DNA from: Gemmatimonadota bacterium
Lineage (GTDB): Bacteria > Latescibacterota > UBA2968
Direction of reading: 5' to 3'
Length of the DNA: 33,439 bases
Assembly: GCA_009838845.1 (NCBI GenBank)
Contig: VXRD01000032.1
Location: 1 to 33,439, forward strand
The notes below the pieces were generated by a model. It did not search any database. It had not been told where the DNA came from and saw only the letters and a list, made by a program, of their open reading frames with translations. Positions 1 through 9,413 of this stretch are shown here, piece after piece; the stretch's first letter is position 1; each line of letters starts with the position of its first letter. The translations under genes and the position numbers were made by a program.

Positions 1-10
1 CATCAGACTA

Positions 11-60
11 AATCCGCGTAATCCCATAATCCGCGTAATCCCATCATCCGCGTAATCCGA
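11..60. repeat. Short tandem repeat, three ~17-bp units
   Basis: Three consecutive units sharing the core ATCCGCGTAATCC lie at 11-27, 28-45 and 46-60, with a partial AATCCGA following at 61-67. The repeat sits about 95 bases before the first gene start. It may be a microsatellite-like spacer, and similar short-unit repeats occur at three other gene borders in this window. No function can be assigned from the sequence. Confidence 0.7.
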
Positions 61-154
61 AATCCGAAAGGAGGTTATGCCTATAATTTACGAATAGAAG
101 TGTTTTACCCGCAGCACGCAAATCGTCGCAAACCGCAACAAAGGAGGTCGTTGT

Positions 155-853
155 ATGAGATTCATTGTAGCAGCGTTATTAAGTCTGGCCCTTACAGGGC
201 CGGGAGTGGCAGAAGTGAACGGCACCTGGTCTGTTGGGGTGACCGGGCAATACGACATGCCGCTATTCAAATTGAACCAGTGGTTTCCCTCGGGAGGCAT
301 TGACATCGGGGGAACAATCTCACGCATCAACAACCCGACCTGGACATTTGAACTGGACGCGCGGTATGCCAAATACGGCTCGGGAGAACTGGAAAACCGC
401 AGATTCCTCTGGTCCGTTGACCTGCAGGAATACGAAAGCCCCAACGCCAGTTCGGAAATGACCTGGTTTACAGTAACCGCCAACTATCTTTACCACTTCA
501 ACGGCGGAGGTGAAAAACTGAACACCGGGGGTGGCGCGCCCTACTTCGTCATCGGATCGGGCTTTTACCACTACAACAACGAAATTAGCGGATTAATTTA
601 TCCCGGTCAGAGCGGCACCCTGGACACCAATTTGACACAGCGTCCCGAATCAGATGTTCGCACGGCTCTGGGCGTAAACGCCGGTGTGGGCGTCGAATAC
701 TTCGCCTCTCAGAATTTTGCGTTTGACCTTCGGGCACAATACCACGTCATCTGGGGCCACGTGCGCCCCCTCGAAGCCTGGGGCTTACAAGAGGCATTCC
801 CATTTCACAAACTCAACATAGGTGTTCGGCTCAAGTTGTATTTCCCCAAATAA
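155..853 (+). CDS. Small outer-membrane beta-barrel protein, function unknown
   Basis: A 232-residue protein with a typical Sec signal peptide (residues 1 to about 19, cleavage likely after Gly-Val-Ala). The mature part alternates aromatic and glycine residues as in an OmpA/OmpW-like 8-stranded barrel. Examples are the segments around residues 85-120 (YLYHFNGGG, FVIGSGFYHYNN) and the closing strand LNIGVRLKLYF near the C-terminus. The ATG at 155 follows AAGGAGG at 141-147, which fixes the start. It lies 15 bases before a TonB-dependent receptor gene with the same strand and an equally strong ribosome binding site, so it is probably the first gene of the 155-7297 operon. I see no enzyme motif. 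A porin, adhesin or assembly-accessory barrel are all possible. Confidence 0.75.
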   Translation: MRFIVAALLSLALTGPGVAEVNGTWSVGVTGQYDMPLFKLNQWFPSGGIDIGGTISRINNPTWTFELDARYAKYGSGELENRRFLWSVDLQEYESPNASSEMTWFTVTANYLYHFNGGGEKLNTGGGAPYFVIGSGFYHYNNEISGLIYPGQSGTLDTNLTQRPESDVRTALGVNAGVGVEYFASQNFAFDLRAQYHVIWGHVRPLEAWGLQEAFPFHKLNIGVRLKLYFPK

Positions 854-868
854 TAACGGAGGTTCAGC

Positions 869-3800
869 ATGCGATTTAGCATTCGTTTGGGCTGTCTCCT
901 GATCCTGGTCGGCGCGCTATGCGTCTTTCATCCGGGCGATGGGATGGCAGCTACAACAGGAAAAGTCACCGGTGTGGTGAAAGATGCCCAGGGTGAGGCA
1001 CTACCCGGCGTCAACGTCGTAGTAAAAGGCACGCGGCGCGGCGCTGTAACCGATACAGACGGCTATTTTTTAATATTAGCTGTCGATCCGGGCGTACATG
1101 AAGTAGAAGCATCCCTGGTCGGCTACCGCACCGAAACCATACAAAACGTGCTGGTACAGGTCGAATTGACCACCACAGTAAATATCGTACTCCAGGAAGC
1201 AGCCGTAGAACTCGGCGAACTGGTCGTCATTGCCGAGCGACCTGCCGTGGAACCCGATAAAACCGTGAGTCGCTATATTGTCGGCGTCGAACAGGTCGAA
1301 CAGGTTCCCCTTGCGCGAAACGCGGCAGAGGTCATCGAATTGCAACCCGGCGTATCCCTGGACGGTGCCATGCGCATCCGCGCAAGCCATACCGCCTCGG
1401 TAACCAATGGCACCAATGAAGTCTTTGTGGAAATCGACGGCATTCGCCTGTCCAACGACGATGGCGTAGCCGAAAACAACACAGCTTCACAGGTCAACAG
1501 CCTGGCGCGCGGGGCATTGCAAGAAGTCGCCGTCGTAACCGGCGGCATGAACGCCGAATACGGCAATGCACAGGGCGGCGTAATCAGCCTGGTGAGCCGC
1601 GAAGCCAAAGAGCGATACGGTGGCCTGGGCGAATACCGCCTGACCCTGCCGGGACTAAAGCACTGGGGTGCGAATGTCTATAACAGTCCGCTGTTAGAAG
1701 GCAAAACCCCGGACACCGGCAATCCCAATATAGATTCAACGCCTTCGGATTACGACAGTGCATTGGGACATTTTTTGGAAGGCAACGTCTCCGGACCGAT
1801 TAACCCACAACTCGGATTCTTCCTCAGCACCTATACAGATCGGCAGGCATCCGTTTTTCCGGGTCCCTCCAATCACGCGCCCTTTAACCTGAACACATCG
1901 GCCAATGCGACCTATCGGCCGGGCGACAAGTACAAAGTTAAGCTCGGCACCACATGGGTGTACAAAGACGGGTTCAACAACGGCTCAACCAGTGTGGTAC
2001 GCGGTCCGGGTGGTGCAACCACGGGCGTGCCGCCGGGCGGCGTGCGGGGCATCTCGGAAAGCGGGCGCAACCTCTACCTGCCCGCAGGGTATAGCTCCTC
2101 GGGCAAGTCGCCGCGCACCGATCAGGTATTTTACGGCGTCTTGACACACACCATATCGCCCAAAACATTTTACGAAGTCCGCGTATCTTTCCAGAGCACA
2201 TCCCTCGATACCAGCGACGTACCGTCACAGACAACCGATATCGTCCGCGGTGCAAACGGATTTTACGGCACGCGAGATATCCACGCCTTTAGCTGGGCGC
2301 AGCGCACGCGCATCCTGCTAAAAGGCGATTTGTCCAGTCAGGTAACGCGGGGACACTTTGTAAAAGCTGGCTTTGAAATCATCCGCAACAGCATCGAACA
2401 GCAAGATGTGGTCTATAACACAACCCGCGAACGCAACATCCGCTTGCTGGGCAAGGGCGACCCCATCGTGGGCATGGAACCTTTTAATCCCGCGACCTAC
2501 GCGGCCTATATTCAGGACAAAATGGAATTTGAGGGCCTGATCGTCAATCTGGGTGTGCGCTACGAAGTCCTCGCGCCCGGCGAATCCTTTGGCCGCGCCA
2601 TGGACCACGTCACCTGGAACCACTACAACTCGCTGACGCGCTGGCGAAACGTACCCATCGTAGATTCGCCCACGCAGACGGCCATCAGCCCGCGCCTGGG
2701 TATTTCACACCCCATCACAGATCGTTCCACCATCCGATTTTTCACCGGACGCTTCCACCAGTTCATCGGTCTGCAAAGCCTTTACAACCGCACCTGGAGA
2801 GCAACTGGACCGGACAAAGACCTGAATGGCAACGGACAAATCGACCAGATGGAAATTTTCAACGCCCTGGTCTATCCGCTGGCGGGCGAATTTGGCAATG
2901 TCCACATGAAACCCGAACGCACGACCAACTTTGAGGTCGGCTTCGACTACAACTTCTACGGCGATTACGTCCTGGGCCTGACGGCCTTTTACAAAGACCA
3001 GGAAGGCACGCTATCCAGCGGTGGATCGGACTTCTTCATCGACGAACCGGTATTTGGTTTCAACTCTTCATATACCCACGCATTCTTCAATCGCCGCTTT
3101 GCCACATCTCGCGGATTTGAGCTGTCCTTCCAGAAAAAATTCAGCCAGATGACAGCCCTGTATGTGGCTTACAACGTCAACTGGGCCAAAGCGCACCGCG
3201 GCGGCAAATCATCCTGGGAATGGTTTATCGCTCCCACGGCTCAATATGTGAACAGCGACAAATTCTTTGCCGGCGTCACCGTGCAAGCCGACGGCCAGGA
3301 AGTGCCCCGCGCACCAACGGCCGAAGAACGGAGGGCATTCGCAGAGAAAGCCAATGAAATTGCCCTGAAATACAAAGCCAAAGCAGATGTGATGGAACCA
3401 AAGAGCAACGCCTTCTGGGAACAGCCAGTCCTCGTCGAAGACGGACTGTACTCCTTCAATATCGCCAACTACAGCATTCCCACCTTAGATGGCGGCCTGG
3501 ACAGGCGCAACTTTGCCAGCGTGCAATTCCTCTTCTCTGCACCGCCGGATTTCCACATTACTGCTCTGGCCGGATTCCGCGCGACCATGGTCTGGCAGAT
3601 GCACACCAGGGGTGCATTCTGGTACACGCCACCCACGGGACCCAGGGAACGGCGCAACGGCCCGCCCTCCACACTGACAGATGTCAGCTTTGAAAAAGAC
3701 TTTGGACTGGGGCAGACGGGTACAGCCACGACATTCCTGGAAGTCCGCAATCTCTTTGGGCAGCGCGACGACACGAGCACTGGCTTCCGCTGGATCCAGT

Positions 3801-3931
3801 ACGGCCTCCAGAAACCGCCGCCCGGAGACAGCAAATTCGATACTTTCGGCGATATTTCCGAACTGACCCGCTACAACGGCGGGCTGGGCAGACCCCGAAC
3901 CATCGTGGCCGGGGCGCGGTTTAAGTTCTAA
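869..3931 (+). CDS. TonB-dependent receptor with carboxypeptidase-regulatory-like domain
   Basis: A 1020-residue outer-membrane receptor for TonB-energised uptake of an unknown substrate. Residues 1-28 are a signal peptide. Residues about 30-108 form a CarboxypepD_reg-like beta-sandwich (GKVTGVVKDAQGEALPGVNV, then DTDGYF and SLVGY). Residues about 130-245 are the plug, ending in the typical GGMNAEYGNAQGGVISLV. The rest is a beta-barrel that ends in phenylalanine (ARFKF), as expected for BAM recognition. The extension before the plug is the SusC-like arrangement, but the next gene is not SusD. Instead it encodes a sorting-domain protein, followed by a PorV-type barrel. GGAGG at 858-862 precedes the ATG. 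A paralogue with the same architecture is encoded at 33350-30141. Confidence 0.93.
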   Translation: MRFSIRLGCLLILVGALCVFHPGDGMAATTGKVTGVVKDAQGEALPGVNVVVKGTRRGAVTDTDGYFLILAVDPGVHEVEASLVGYRTETIQNVLVQVELTTTVNIVLQEAAVELGELVVIAERPAVEPDKTVSRYIVGVEQVEQVPLARNAAEVIELQPGVSLDGAMRIRASHTASVTNGTNEVFVEIDGIRLSNDDGVAENNTASQVNSLARGALQEVAVVTGGMNAEYGNAQGGVISLVSREAKERYGGLGEYRLTLPGLKHWGANVYNSPLLEGKTPDTGNPNIDSTPSDYDSALGHFLEGNVSGPINPQLGFFLSTYTDRQASVFPGPSNHAPFNLNTSANATYRPGDKYKVKLGTTWVYKDGFNNGSTSVVRGPGGATTGVPPGGVRGISESGRNLYLPAGYSSSGKSPRTDQVFYGVLTHTISPKTFYEVRVSFQSTSLDTSDVPSQTTDIVRGANGFYGTRDIHAFSWAQRTRILLKGDLSSQVTRGHFVKAGFEIIRNSIEQQDVVYNTTRERNIRLLGKGDPIVGMEPFNPATYAAYIQDKMEFEGLIVNLGVRYEVLAPGESFGRAMDHVTWNHYNSLTRWRNVPIVDSPTQTAISPRLGISHPITDRSTIRFFTGRFHQFIGLQSLYNRTWRATGPDKDLNGNGQIDQMEIFNALVYPLAGEFGNVHMKPERTTNFEVGFDYNFYGDYVLGLTAFYKDQEGTLSSGGSDFFIDEPVFGFNSSYTHAFFNRRFATSRGFELSFQKKFSQMTALYVAYNVNWAKAHRGGKSSWEWFIAPTAQYVNSDKFFAGVTVQADGQEVPRAPTAEERRAFAEKANEIALKYKAKADVMEPKSNAFWEQPVLVEDGLYSFNIANYSIPTLDGGLDRRNFASVQFLFSAPPDFHITALAGFRATMVWQMHTRGAFWYTPPTGPRERRNGPPSTLTDVSFEKDFGLGQTGTATTFLEVRNLFGQRDDTSTGFRWIQYGLQKPPPGDSKFDTFGDISELTRYNGGLGRPRTIVAGARFKF

Positions 3932-3952
3932 TCTGACAGGAGGATCATATCT

Positions 3953-6295
3953 ATGTATCTGAAAAACTTGAAAAGACAATGGTTGCCGGGTCTGATGGTA
4001 TTGTGCCTCATGTCAATCGGCACAATAGATTCACAAGCGCAGGTGGTCTATAGCGCGTCGCGGCACATGACCCGGTCGCTGGTATGGCTCTCGTTTACCA
4101 ACTCCGGTACTTCGAGCATGCACTATCAGGTAACCCCATCTCGGGTAATGATGCGCATGTCCTACCCGGGCGAATTATACTCATTGTACGCCCTGTTGGG
4201 CACCGAAGAATTTGTGGAATATTGGGGCGACAAAGCATGGGGATCGTCCGCACAAAAGGGCTTTACAAACATGCACTCGGCCGGTGAAGGCGTGCTGGTA
4301 TTGACCAATGTGGGCGGTGAAAAATACGTCTCAGTCACAGGCCCGCGCACACCCACCGAAGACGTAATACCGATGAATTACGACATCGCCAACTCTAAAG
4401 AATCCTCGTGGGGCATCCAGTCCATTGTGCCCAATCGCGGTGTGGGTCCAGGCACGGTAAAATCCAACTGGTGGCAAGGTGCTTCGCCCCAATCCGCTGA
4501 CCCGGCCAATTTGAGACCCTACGAAATTCACAACTTCGATTACGGCATTTATCCGCCCGTACAAAATGCAGGCGAAGAAATCCATATCACGCAATGGCAG
4601 ACAAAGCACAACGTGGTCGTAACGCGCAAAGCCCATGCGTGGAGCCATCAGGACTTCGACGACTTTTTCATCCTGGAACTCGAGTTTGAAAATCGGGGCG
4701 GACAACAACTCGACAACACCTACTTTGGTGTCATGAATTCCATGTATGTCAATAGTGCTGGCACATCTTTCCGCTGGGGTCATGAAGGCGGCCTGGTCAC
4801 CTATCGCCGCAGTCAGGCGCTGGACGACCACTATCGCTATAGCGAAGCATCCAACTTCGAAAACAATCCCTTAAGCGGATTGTCACCTGCGGATTTCCAG
4901 GGCAAATACATCATGTACCAGTGGGATGGCAACTCCCCGTCCAGCTTTGAAGAAGACACGGGCGATCCCTACTTCTCGGACCTGGAAGCGCGGGGCTTCC
5001 CGGGCAGCAGGAACAGGCCCGAGGGCATGCCCATTGCACCGGCCTATCAGTTTATGGCACCGCTCGCATTTCGCAATGCCGGGGCGAGTCACACATTCAA
5101 CGCCGCAGACGCAGCGGAAGGCTTTGTCGATCCACAGGGCGAACCCCTGTCGCACTGGTACGAAGTATTCGGCCGCCGCAACATCGACGACCCCACGCGG
5201 GGCGCGCTGAGCATGGCCGACCAGTACGACTTTTTCACCTCGCCCACAATGGACAACCCGCCCTCTGAACAAATGCAGTGGGAAGACCTGATCTTTGGTC
5301 CCTACAGCCTGGCACCCGGACAAAAAGCCAAAATCGTGCTGGCCTACGGCTTTGGATCATCAGCCGAATTTGAGATCAACGCCGAGACGGGTTATGCCAA
5401 CGACATTACCAAGTGGTCGTGGAACGTGGGCGATATTGGTCCAGACGCCCGCAAATCGCTTTTGGCCAAAGGCGAAGAAGCCATGCTGCGGCATCTGAAC
5501 CACGCGCAATTTACCTACGACAACGAGTACCAGATACCCAACGCACCCCCGGATGTGGATTTCTTCCAGGGGAGCAATGCACAGGCCAAAATTACCCTGA
5601 CGTGGTCAGATGCCGCTGAAAAAGCCATCAACCCCGAATACGGCCAGGCCGATGTAGTCGCCTATCGGGTCTATCGCTCGACCTGGCAGGAAACCGGACC
5701 GTGGGATCTGGTGGGCACGGTTCCAGCCGGTAGTAGCCAGGGCGGCACGTACACCTGGATAGATGAAAATTCGCTGGCCGGATTCCAATTTGCCTACAAT
5801 GTGCGCTCTGTTGCCAGCCCCAAATCGTCCTGGTCCGAAGGCTCCAAAACCCTGGACGATTTGCCCGAGACCGTGCGCAAGCACCTCACGGAAAACGGAT
5901 TGGAGAGCGGATGGTCAGCGGCCGAACAGCGCATGATCGTTCCGGGCAGCCCAATTTTGGCCGCCAATGACGCCGCCGACAATATGGAGAGGCCGGTAGT
6001 CGTGGTGCCCAATCCGTTTAGTCTGGCGCAAGCCCAATCCAATTATCAGGGCACGCTCAAACTGCGCTTTGTCGGGGTACCGCACCAGGCAAAAATCTCC
6101 ATTTTTACGGTTTCGGGAGATCTCGTTGCCGAAATCAACCACAACGATCCAACGGCCGGGGAAGCGCAGTGGCTCTTAAAAGATCGCTTCCTCACCGGTG
6201 AAGCCACCTCGTCTGCGTACTTCTTCGTGGTGGAGTCGCTCGTGCCTGCCAGTCGCGGTCGCAAGACCAAGGGCGCGTTCATAATCAACCGTTAA
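3953..6295 (+). CDS. Secreted multidomain protein with FN3-like module and type IX-like C-terminal sorting domain
   Basis: A 780-residue exported protein. Residues 1-30 form a signal peptide ending in SQAQ. The large central region is rich in aromatics and beta strands and shows no enzymatic motif I recognise. Around residues 530-630 there is a fibronectin-III-like module (VVAYRVYRSTW, GPWDLVGTV, FAYNVRSV). From residue 682 to the end lies a sorting-type beta domain: VVVVPNPF, then LRFVGVP, ISIFTVSGDLV, AYFFVVES and the terminal KGAFIINR. This matches the layout of type IX secretion C-terminal domains and FlgD-Ig-like modules. AGGAGG at 3938-3943 supports the start. It sits 21 bases after the receptor and 18 before a PorV/PorQ gene. 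The protein at 30108-27991 has the same domain plan. Confidence 0.85.
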   Translation: MYLKNLKRQWLPGLMVLCLMSIGTIDSQAQVVYSASRHMTRSLVWLSFTNSGTSSMHYQVTPSRVMMRMSYPGELYSLYALLGTEEFVEYWGDKAWGSSAQKGFTNMHSAGEGVLVLTNVGGEKYVSVTGPRTPTEDVIPMNYDIANSKESSWGIQSIVPNRGVGPGTVKSNWWQGASPQSADPANLRPYEIHNFDYGIYPPVQNAGEEIHITQWQTKHNVVVTRKAHAWSHQDFDDFFILELEFENRGGQQLDNTYFGVMNSMYVNSAGTSFRWGHEGGLVTYRRSQALDDHYRYSEASNFENNPLSGLSPADFQGKYIMYQWDGNSPSSFEEDTGDPYFSDLEARGFPGSRNRPEGMPIAPAYQFMAPLAFRNAGASHTFNAADAAEGFVDPQGEPLSHWYEVFGRRNIDDPTRGALSMADQYDFFTSPTMDNPPSEQMQWEDLIFGPYSLAPGQKAKIVLAYGFGSSAEFEINAETGYANDITKWSWNVGDIGPDARKSLLAKGEEAMLRHLNHAQFTYDNEYQIPNAPPDVDFFQGSNAQAKITLTWSDAAEKAINPEYGQADVVAYRVYRSTWQETGPWDLVGTVPAGSSQGGTYTWIDENSLAGFQFAYNVRSVASPKSSWSEGSKTLDDLPETVRKHLTENGLESGWSAAEQRMIVPGSPILAANDAADNMERPVVVVPNPFSLAQAQSNYQGTLKLRFVGVPHQAKISIFTVSGDLVAEINHNDPTAGEAQWLLKDRFLTGEATSSAYFFVVESLVPASRGRKTKGAFIINR

Positions 6296-6313
6296 AACAC
6301 AAGGATTGATACT

Positions 6314-7297
6314 ATGAAAAATACGATGTCTGTAGTGCTGATCGTTTTGATCGCGCTCGCCCTATCGGCTCCGGCCTCGGCGCAGGCACTCTTCCCAGAA
6401 GCCGAAGAAGTCCTGAATCCAGAGGGCCGCAGCAAGATCAAGCCATCCACATTCAATTTTCTGAAAGTGACCAACAATGCCCGAGTCGCGGGCATGGGCG
6501 ATGCTTTTACCGCGGTATCCGACGGGATAGACGGCATGATCTGGAATCCGGCCGGTCTGACCAAAGTGAACAAGTTGGGATACGCTTTTGGCTATACCCA
6601 ATGGCTGGTCGAATCGTCATTTGTCACCGGATCCCTCGCCTACAATACCGGACAATGGGGCGTGCTGGGTGTATCATTTGTGAACTTTACCCTGCCCGAC
6701 ATACCCGAAACGACTACCATGGAACCAGACGGCACGGGTGCTATGGTGAACTCGGGCGACCTCGCCTTAGGCCTGGTTTACGCCTATCAACTGACCGACA
6801 AGCTCTCGGCAGCAGCAGCCCTGCGCTTTGTCCAATCCGCGCTGGGACCAGAGACACTCAGCGCAGTCTCTGTGAATGTCAGCACCTTGATGTACACGGG
6901 CTTTCAAAGCCTGCGCATTGGCATGAACATGAAAAACCTGGGCGGAGAGCAGGAAATCGTGAGCGAAAAATCGGAAATGCCCCTGGTATTCCACACCGGG
7001 ATAGCCATGGAATTGTACGGCAACCTCGGCGACCCCGTATCCCTGACCGGCTCGTTTGAAGGCGCTTTCTTCACCGACCGGGAGCAACGCTGGAACCTGG
7101 GCGGTGAACTCTGGATACAGAACCTCATCGCGCTTCGAGCTGGTTATAAGATCAAATACGACGTGGAAACCTGGAGTATTGGCGGTGGTCTCAAGGGGAA
7201 ATTCGGCGGGCGACACATCGCCTTAGACGTGTCGTATAGCAATCTTGGCGATTTGTTCGACCCGCCCCTGCGCCTGAATCTCTCAGGTTCACTGTAG
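6314..7297 (+). CDS. PorV/PorQ family outer-membrane protein
   Basis: A 327-residue protein with a signal peptide (1-24, ending PASAQ). The PorV/PorQ signature follows: FLKVTNNARVAGMGDAFTAV around residues 50-70, then an Asn-Pro-Ala turn (WNPAGL), followed by regular amphipathic strands typical of a FadL-like 14-stranded barrel. In studied type IX systems PorV collects cargo carrying the C-terminal sorting domain and delivers it to the PorU sortase. PorQ belongs to the same family. The immediate upstream gene encodes exactly such a cargo-type protein, so a shuttle role is a reasonable inference. The start follows AAGGA at 6301-6305. The downstream region has hairpins, so the operon probably ends or attenuates here. 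Confidence 0.88.
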   Translation: MKNTMSVVLIVLIALALSAPASAQALFPEAEEVLNPEGRSKIKPSTFNFLKVTNNARVAGMGDAFTAVSDGIDGMIWNPAGLTKVNKLGYAFGYTQWLVESSFVTGSLAYNTGQWGVLGVSFVNFTLPDIPETTTMEPDGTGAMVNSGDLALGLVYAYQLTDKLSAAAALRFVQSALGPETLSAVSVNVSTLMYTGFQSLRIGMNMKNLGGEQEIVSEKSEMPLVFHTGIAMELYGNLGDPVSLTGSFEGAFFTDREQRWNLGGELWIQNLIALRAGYKIKYDVETWSIGGGLKGKFGGRHIALDVSYSNLGDLFDPPLRLNLSGSL

Positions 7298-7306
7298 GAG
7301 GAGTCT

Positions 7307-7328
7307 GACAAGGAGTATTTCCCTTGTC
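7307..7328. other. Small hairpin downstream of the PorV gene
   Basis: GACAAGG (7307-7313) can pair with CCTTGTC (7322-7328) across an 8-base loop, ten bases after the stop codon. There is no T-run after it, so it is a weak terminator candidate or a 3' end stabiliser. Confidence 0.4.
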
Positions 7329-7350
7329 CCCACAGGTGTTAATTCTTTTC

Positions 7351-7398
7351 CATACCCCGCCGGAATTGGAACGCAATCCGACTTCCGTGCGGGGTGTG
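7351..7398. other. Long hairpin in the leader of the tandem membrane-protein genes
   Basis: CATACCCCGC (7351-7360) plus CGGAA (7361-7365) pairs with TTCCG (7383-7387) and GCGGGGTGTG (7389-7398). The stem has about 15 pairs with one bulged T at 7388 and one G-T wobble, and a 17-base loop. No T-run follows, so it is not a classic terminator. It lies 15-25 bases before the ribosome binding site of the TTG-started gene at 7424. It could be an attenuator, a processing site or the end of the upstream operon. Confidence 0.5.
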
Positions 7399-7423
7399 CC
7401 ATTTGTGCTAATAGGAGAGACGT

Positions 7424-9403
7424 TTGGCCGAAGCACTGCAATCAGACCCAACAATTGAACATGCAAGAGGCATAACACTCCGCTCGGTTGCCCTGGGCAT
7501 TGGAATCGTAATCTTCATCAACCTGTGGGTGACCTATGCCGAGACCGTGGTAAAAACCTCTCGCCTGAACCTGAGCGTATTTCAAATCACGCTCCTCGCC
7601 ATCTTCATCATCCTGATCGGGGTAGTCAATCCCCTGATCAAATCTATAAACCGCCGCTACGCCTTTGCCCCCGCCGAATTGCTATCCGTTGTCGCCATTG
7701 GCATCGTCGGCTGCGTCGTGCCCACATCCGGCATCACCGGATTTTTGATCGGAGTAATTTCCACCCCCTTTTATTTTGCCACGCCCGAAAACGGATGGGC
7801 CGAGTATTATCACCCCAACCTCAACTCGTGGGTCGTGCCCACCAATCAGGAAGCTGTACGCGCCTTTTACGAGGGCTTATTGCCCGGCAGCGCTATCCCC
7901 TATCGCGTGTGGCTGGCACCACTCGCGTGGTGGGGCAGTCTGGTGGTAGCCGTATTTGCCGTTTCCGCCACACTGATGATTATCTTGCGAAAACAATGGG
8001 TAGAATACGAAAAACTCGCCTACCCCATCGCCGCCGTACCCATTGAAATGTCGCAAGATGCCCTCTCTGCGCGTCTTCTCCCCGCATTCATGCGCGGTCC
8101 CATGTTCTGGATTGCAGCGGCTATACCATTTTTGATTTTTGTCTGGCACTCCCTGTCATGGGCATACCCGCTCCTGCCCAGCATCGGCATCCTCCCGCAC
8201 GGAGGATATTTCCGCTTCACGCGCTATTCGCCGGGCATGTACATTCAACCCATGCAATTTTTGACCATCGGATTTGCGTACTTTGCCAATACACAGGTAC
8301 TATTCTCAGTCTGGTTTTTCTTTTTACTCCACGTCCTGGAAGGGGGTATTTTTAACCGCCTGGGCTATCAGATCGAACGGTCAACCGACTCATTCAGCGC
8401 AGACCCGCCCACCGAAGCCTGGCAGTGTTTTGGCGCACTCGCCTGTCTCGTCGTGTGGCGATTGTGGGTCGCGCGGCGGCATCTGCGCGATGTCGTCCTC
8501 AAAGCACTCGACAAAAATCATCCGGTAGATGACCGCGAAGAAATACTTTCCTACCGGTCGGCAGTTTTAATTTTGTCGTGTAGCCTCATCTACGTCTTAT
8601 TCTGGCTCCTGCAAATAGGGATGGACCTGACCACCGCATTGATTTTTATGTCCGGCGTCGCCGTCATCTACATCGGCATCGCGCGCGTGGTATCAGAAGC
8701 CGGCGTCGTGTATTCGGGCGCCACCGTAACACCGCAGGCATTTGTCATGGACCTGCGCGGCACCCACGTCATATCCGGAAGCAGCATGACAGCCATCGCA
8801 TTGTCCTATTCCCTCATCGATTATATGCGCGGGCTATTCACCCCGGCGCTGGCGCAATCGATCAAACTGGGCGACCTGATCCGCGGCAACCGCCGTCTGT
8901 TATTCTATTGCGTGGGCATTGGCGTACTCGCCGGATTTGTCTCTTCTGTATGGCTCATGCTCTATCTGGGCTATACGCATGGCGCGTACAATTTCCCGCG
9001 CTTCCCCTTCTTCAGCGGCGACCCAAAAGGCATCTACGGATCTACCCTTACAATGATGCGAACGCCCAAAGCACCCGACCCAAACCGCATCATCTTTTTC
9101 GCCATTGGCGCGGGTGCAATGGCCCTGTTGACATTTTTGAGATACCGATTTTCCTGGTGGCCCATCAACCCCATCGGCCTGACCATTTCCGCTGCGGATA
9201 ACACGGCATCCCTGGTCATGCCCGTATTCATCGCCTGGGTATGCAAAGCCTCTTTGCTCCGCATCGGCGGCGTAAACCTCTACCGCAAAGCCATGCCCCT
9301 ATTTCTGGGCCTGCTCGTCGGCTATACCGCTGGCGTCGCCTGGTCATTTCTCGTCGATGCGATCTGGTGGCCCGGTCAAGGGCACTCGGTTCACTGGTGG
9401 TAA
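7424..9403 (+). CDS. Polytopic membrane protein, DUF6785-like (copy 1)
   Basis: A 659-residue integral membrane protein with about 14 predicted helices, spread from residue 20 (SVALGIGIVIFINLWVTY) to the last segment near residue 630. Conserved-looking loops include YFATPENGW, GYQIERSTDSFSADPPTEA, VSEAGVVYSGATVTPQ and FPRFPFFSGDPKGIYG. I associate it with the DUF6785/DUF6784 type of uncharacterised transporter-like proteins, from memory only. The start codon is TTG at 7424, behind AGGAGA at 7413-7418. The start is backed by N-terminal alignment with the paralogue encoded immediately downstream. Acidic, aromatic and serine residues in the SEAG and STDSFSADPP loops could line a substrate path. 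Substrate and direction of transport are unknown. Confidence 0.8.
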   Translation: MAEALQSDPTIEHARGITLRSVALGIGIVIFINLWVTYAETVVKTSRLNLSVFQITLLAIFIILIGVVNPLIKSINRRYAFAPAELLSVVAIGIVGCVVPTSGITGFLIGVISTPFYFATPENGWAEYYHPNLNSWVVPTNQEAVRAFYEGLLPGSAIPYRVWLAPLAWWGSLVVAVFAVSATLMIILRKQWVEYEKLAYPIAAVPIEMSQDALSARLLPAFMRGPMFWIAAAIPFLIFVWHSLSWAYPLLPSIGILPHGGYFRFTRYSPGMYIQPMQFLTIGFAYFANTQVLFSVWFFFLLHVLEGGIFNRLGYQIERSTDSFSADPPTEAWQCFGALACLVVWRLWVARRHLRDVVLKALDKNHPVDDREEILSYRSAVLILSCSLIYVLFWLLQIGMDLTTALIFMSGVAVIYIGIARVVSEAGVVYSGATVTPQAFVMDLRGTHVISGSSMTAIALSYSLIDYMRGLFTPALAQSIKLGDLIRGNRRLLFYCVGIGVLAGFVSSVWLMLYLGYTHGAYNFPRFPFFSGDPKGIYGSTLTMMRTPKAPDPNRIIFFAIGAGAMALLTFLRYRFSWWPINPIGLTISAADNTASLVMPVFIAWVCKASLLRIGGVNLYRKAMPLFLGLLVGYTAGVAWSFLVDAIWWPGQGHSVHWW

Positions 9404-9413
9404 AGGCACTTAA

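Noticed and set aside
77-97. Six-codon frame ATG...TAG behind GGAGG at the window start
   Set aside because: The ribosome binding site is only two bases from the ATG, which is too close, and the peptide has no regulatory codon bias.
7324-7460. TTG-started frame of about 44 codons after AAGGAG, overlapping the start of the membrane-protein gene
   Set aside because: It runs through both arms of a strong hairpin and overlaps the next gene's start. The product has no recognisable motif.
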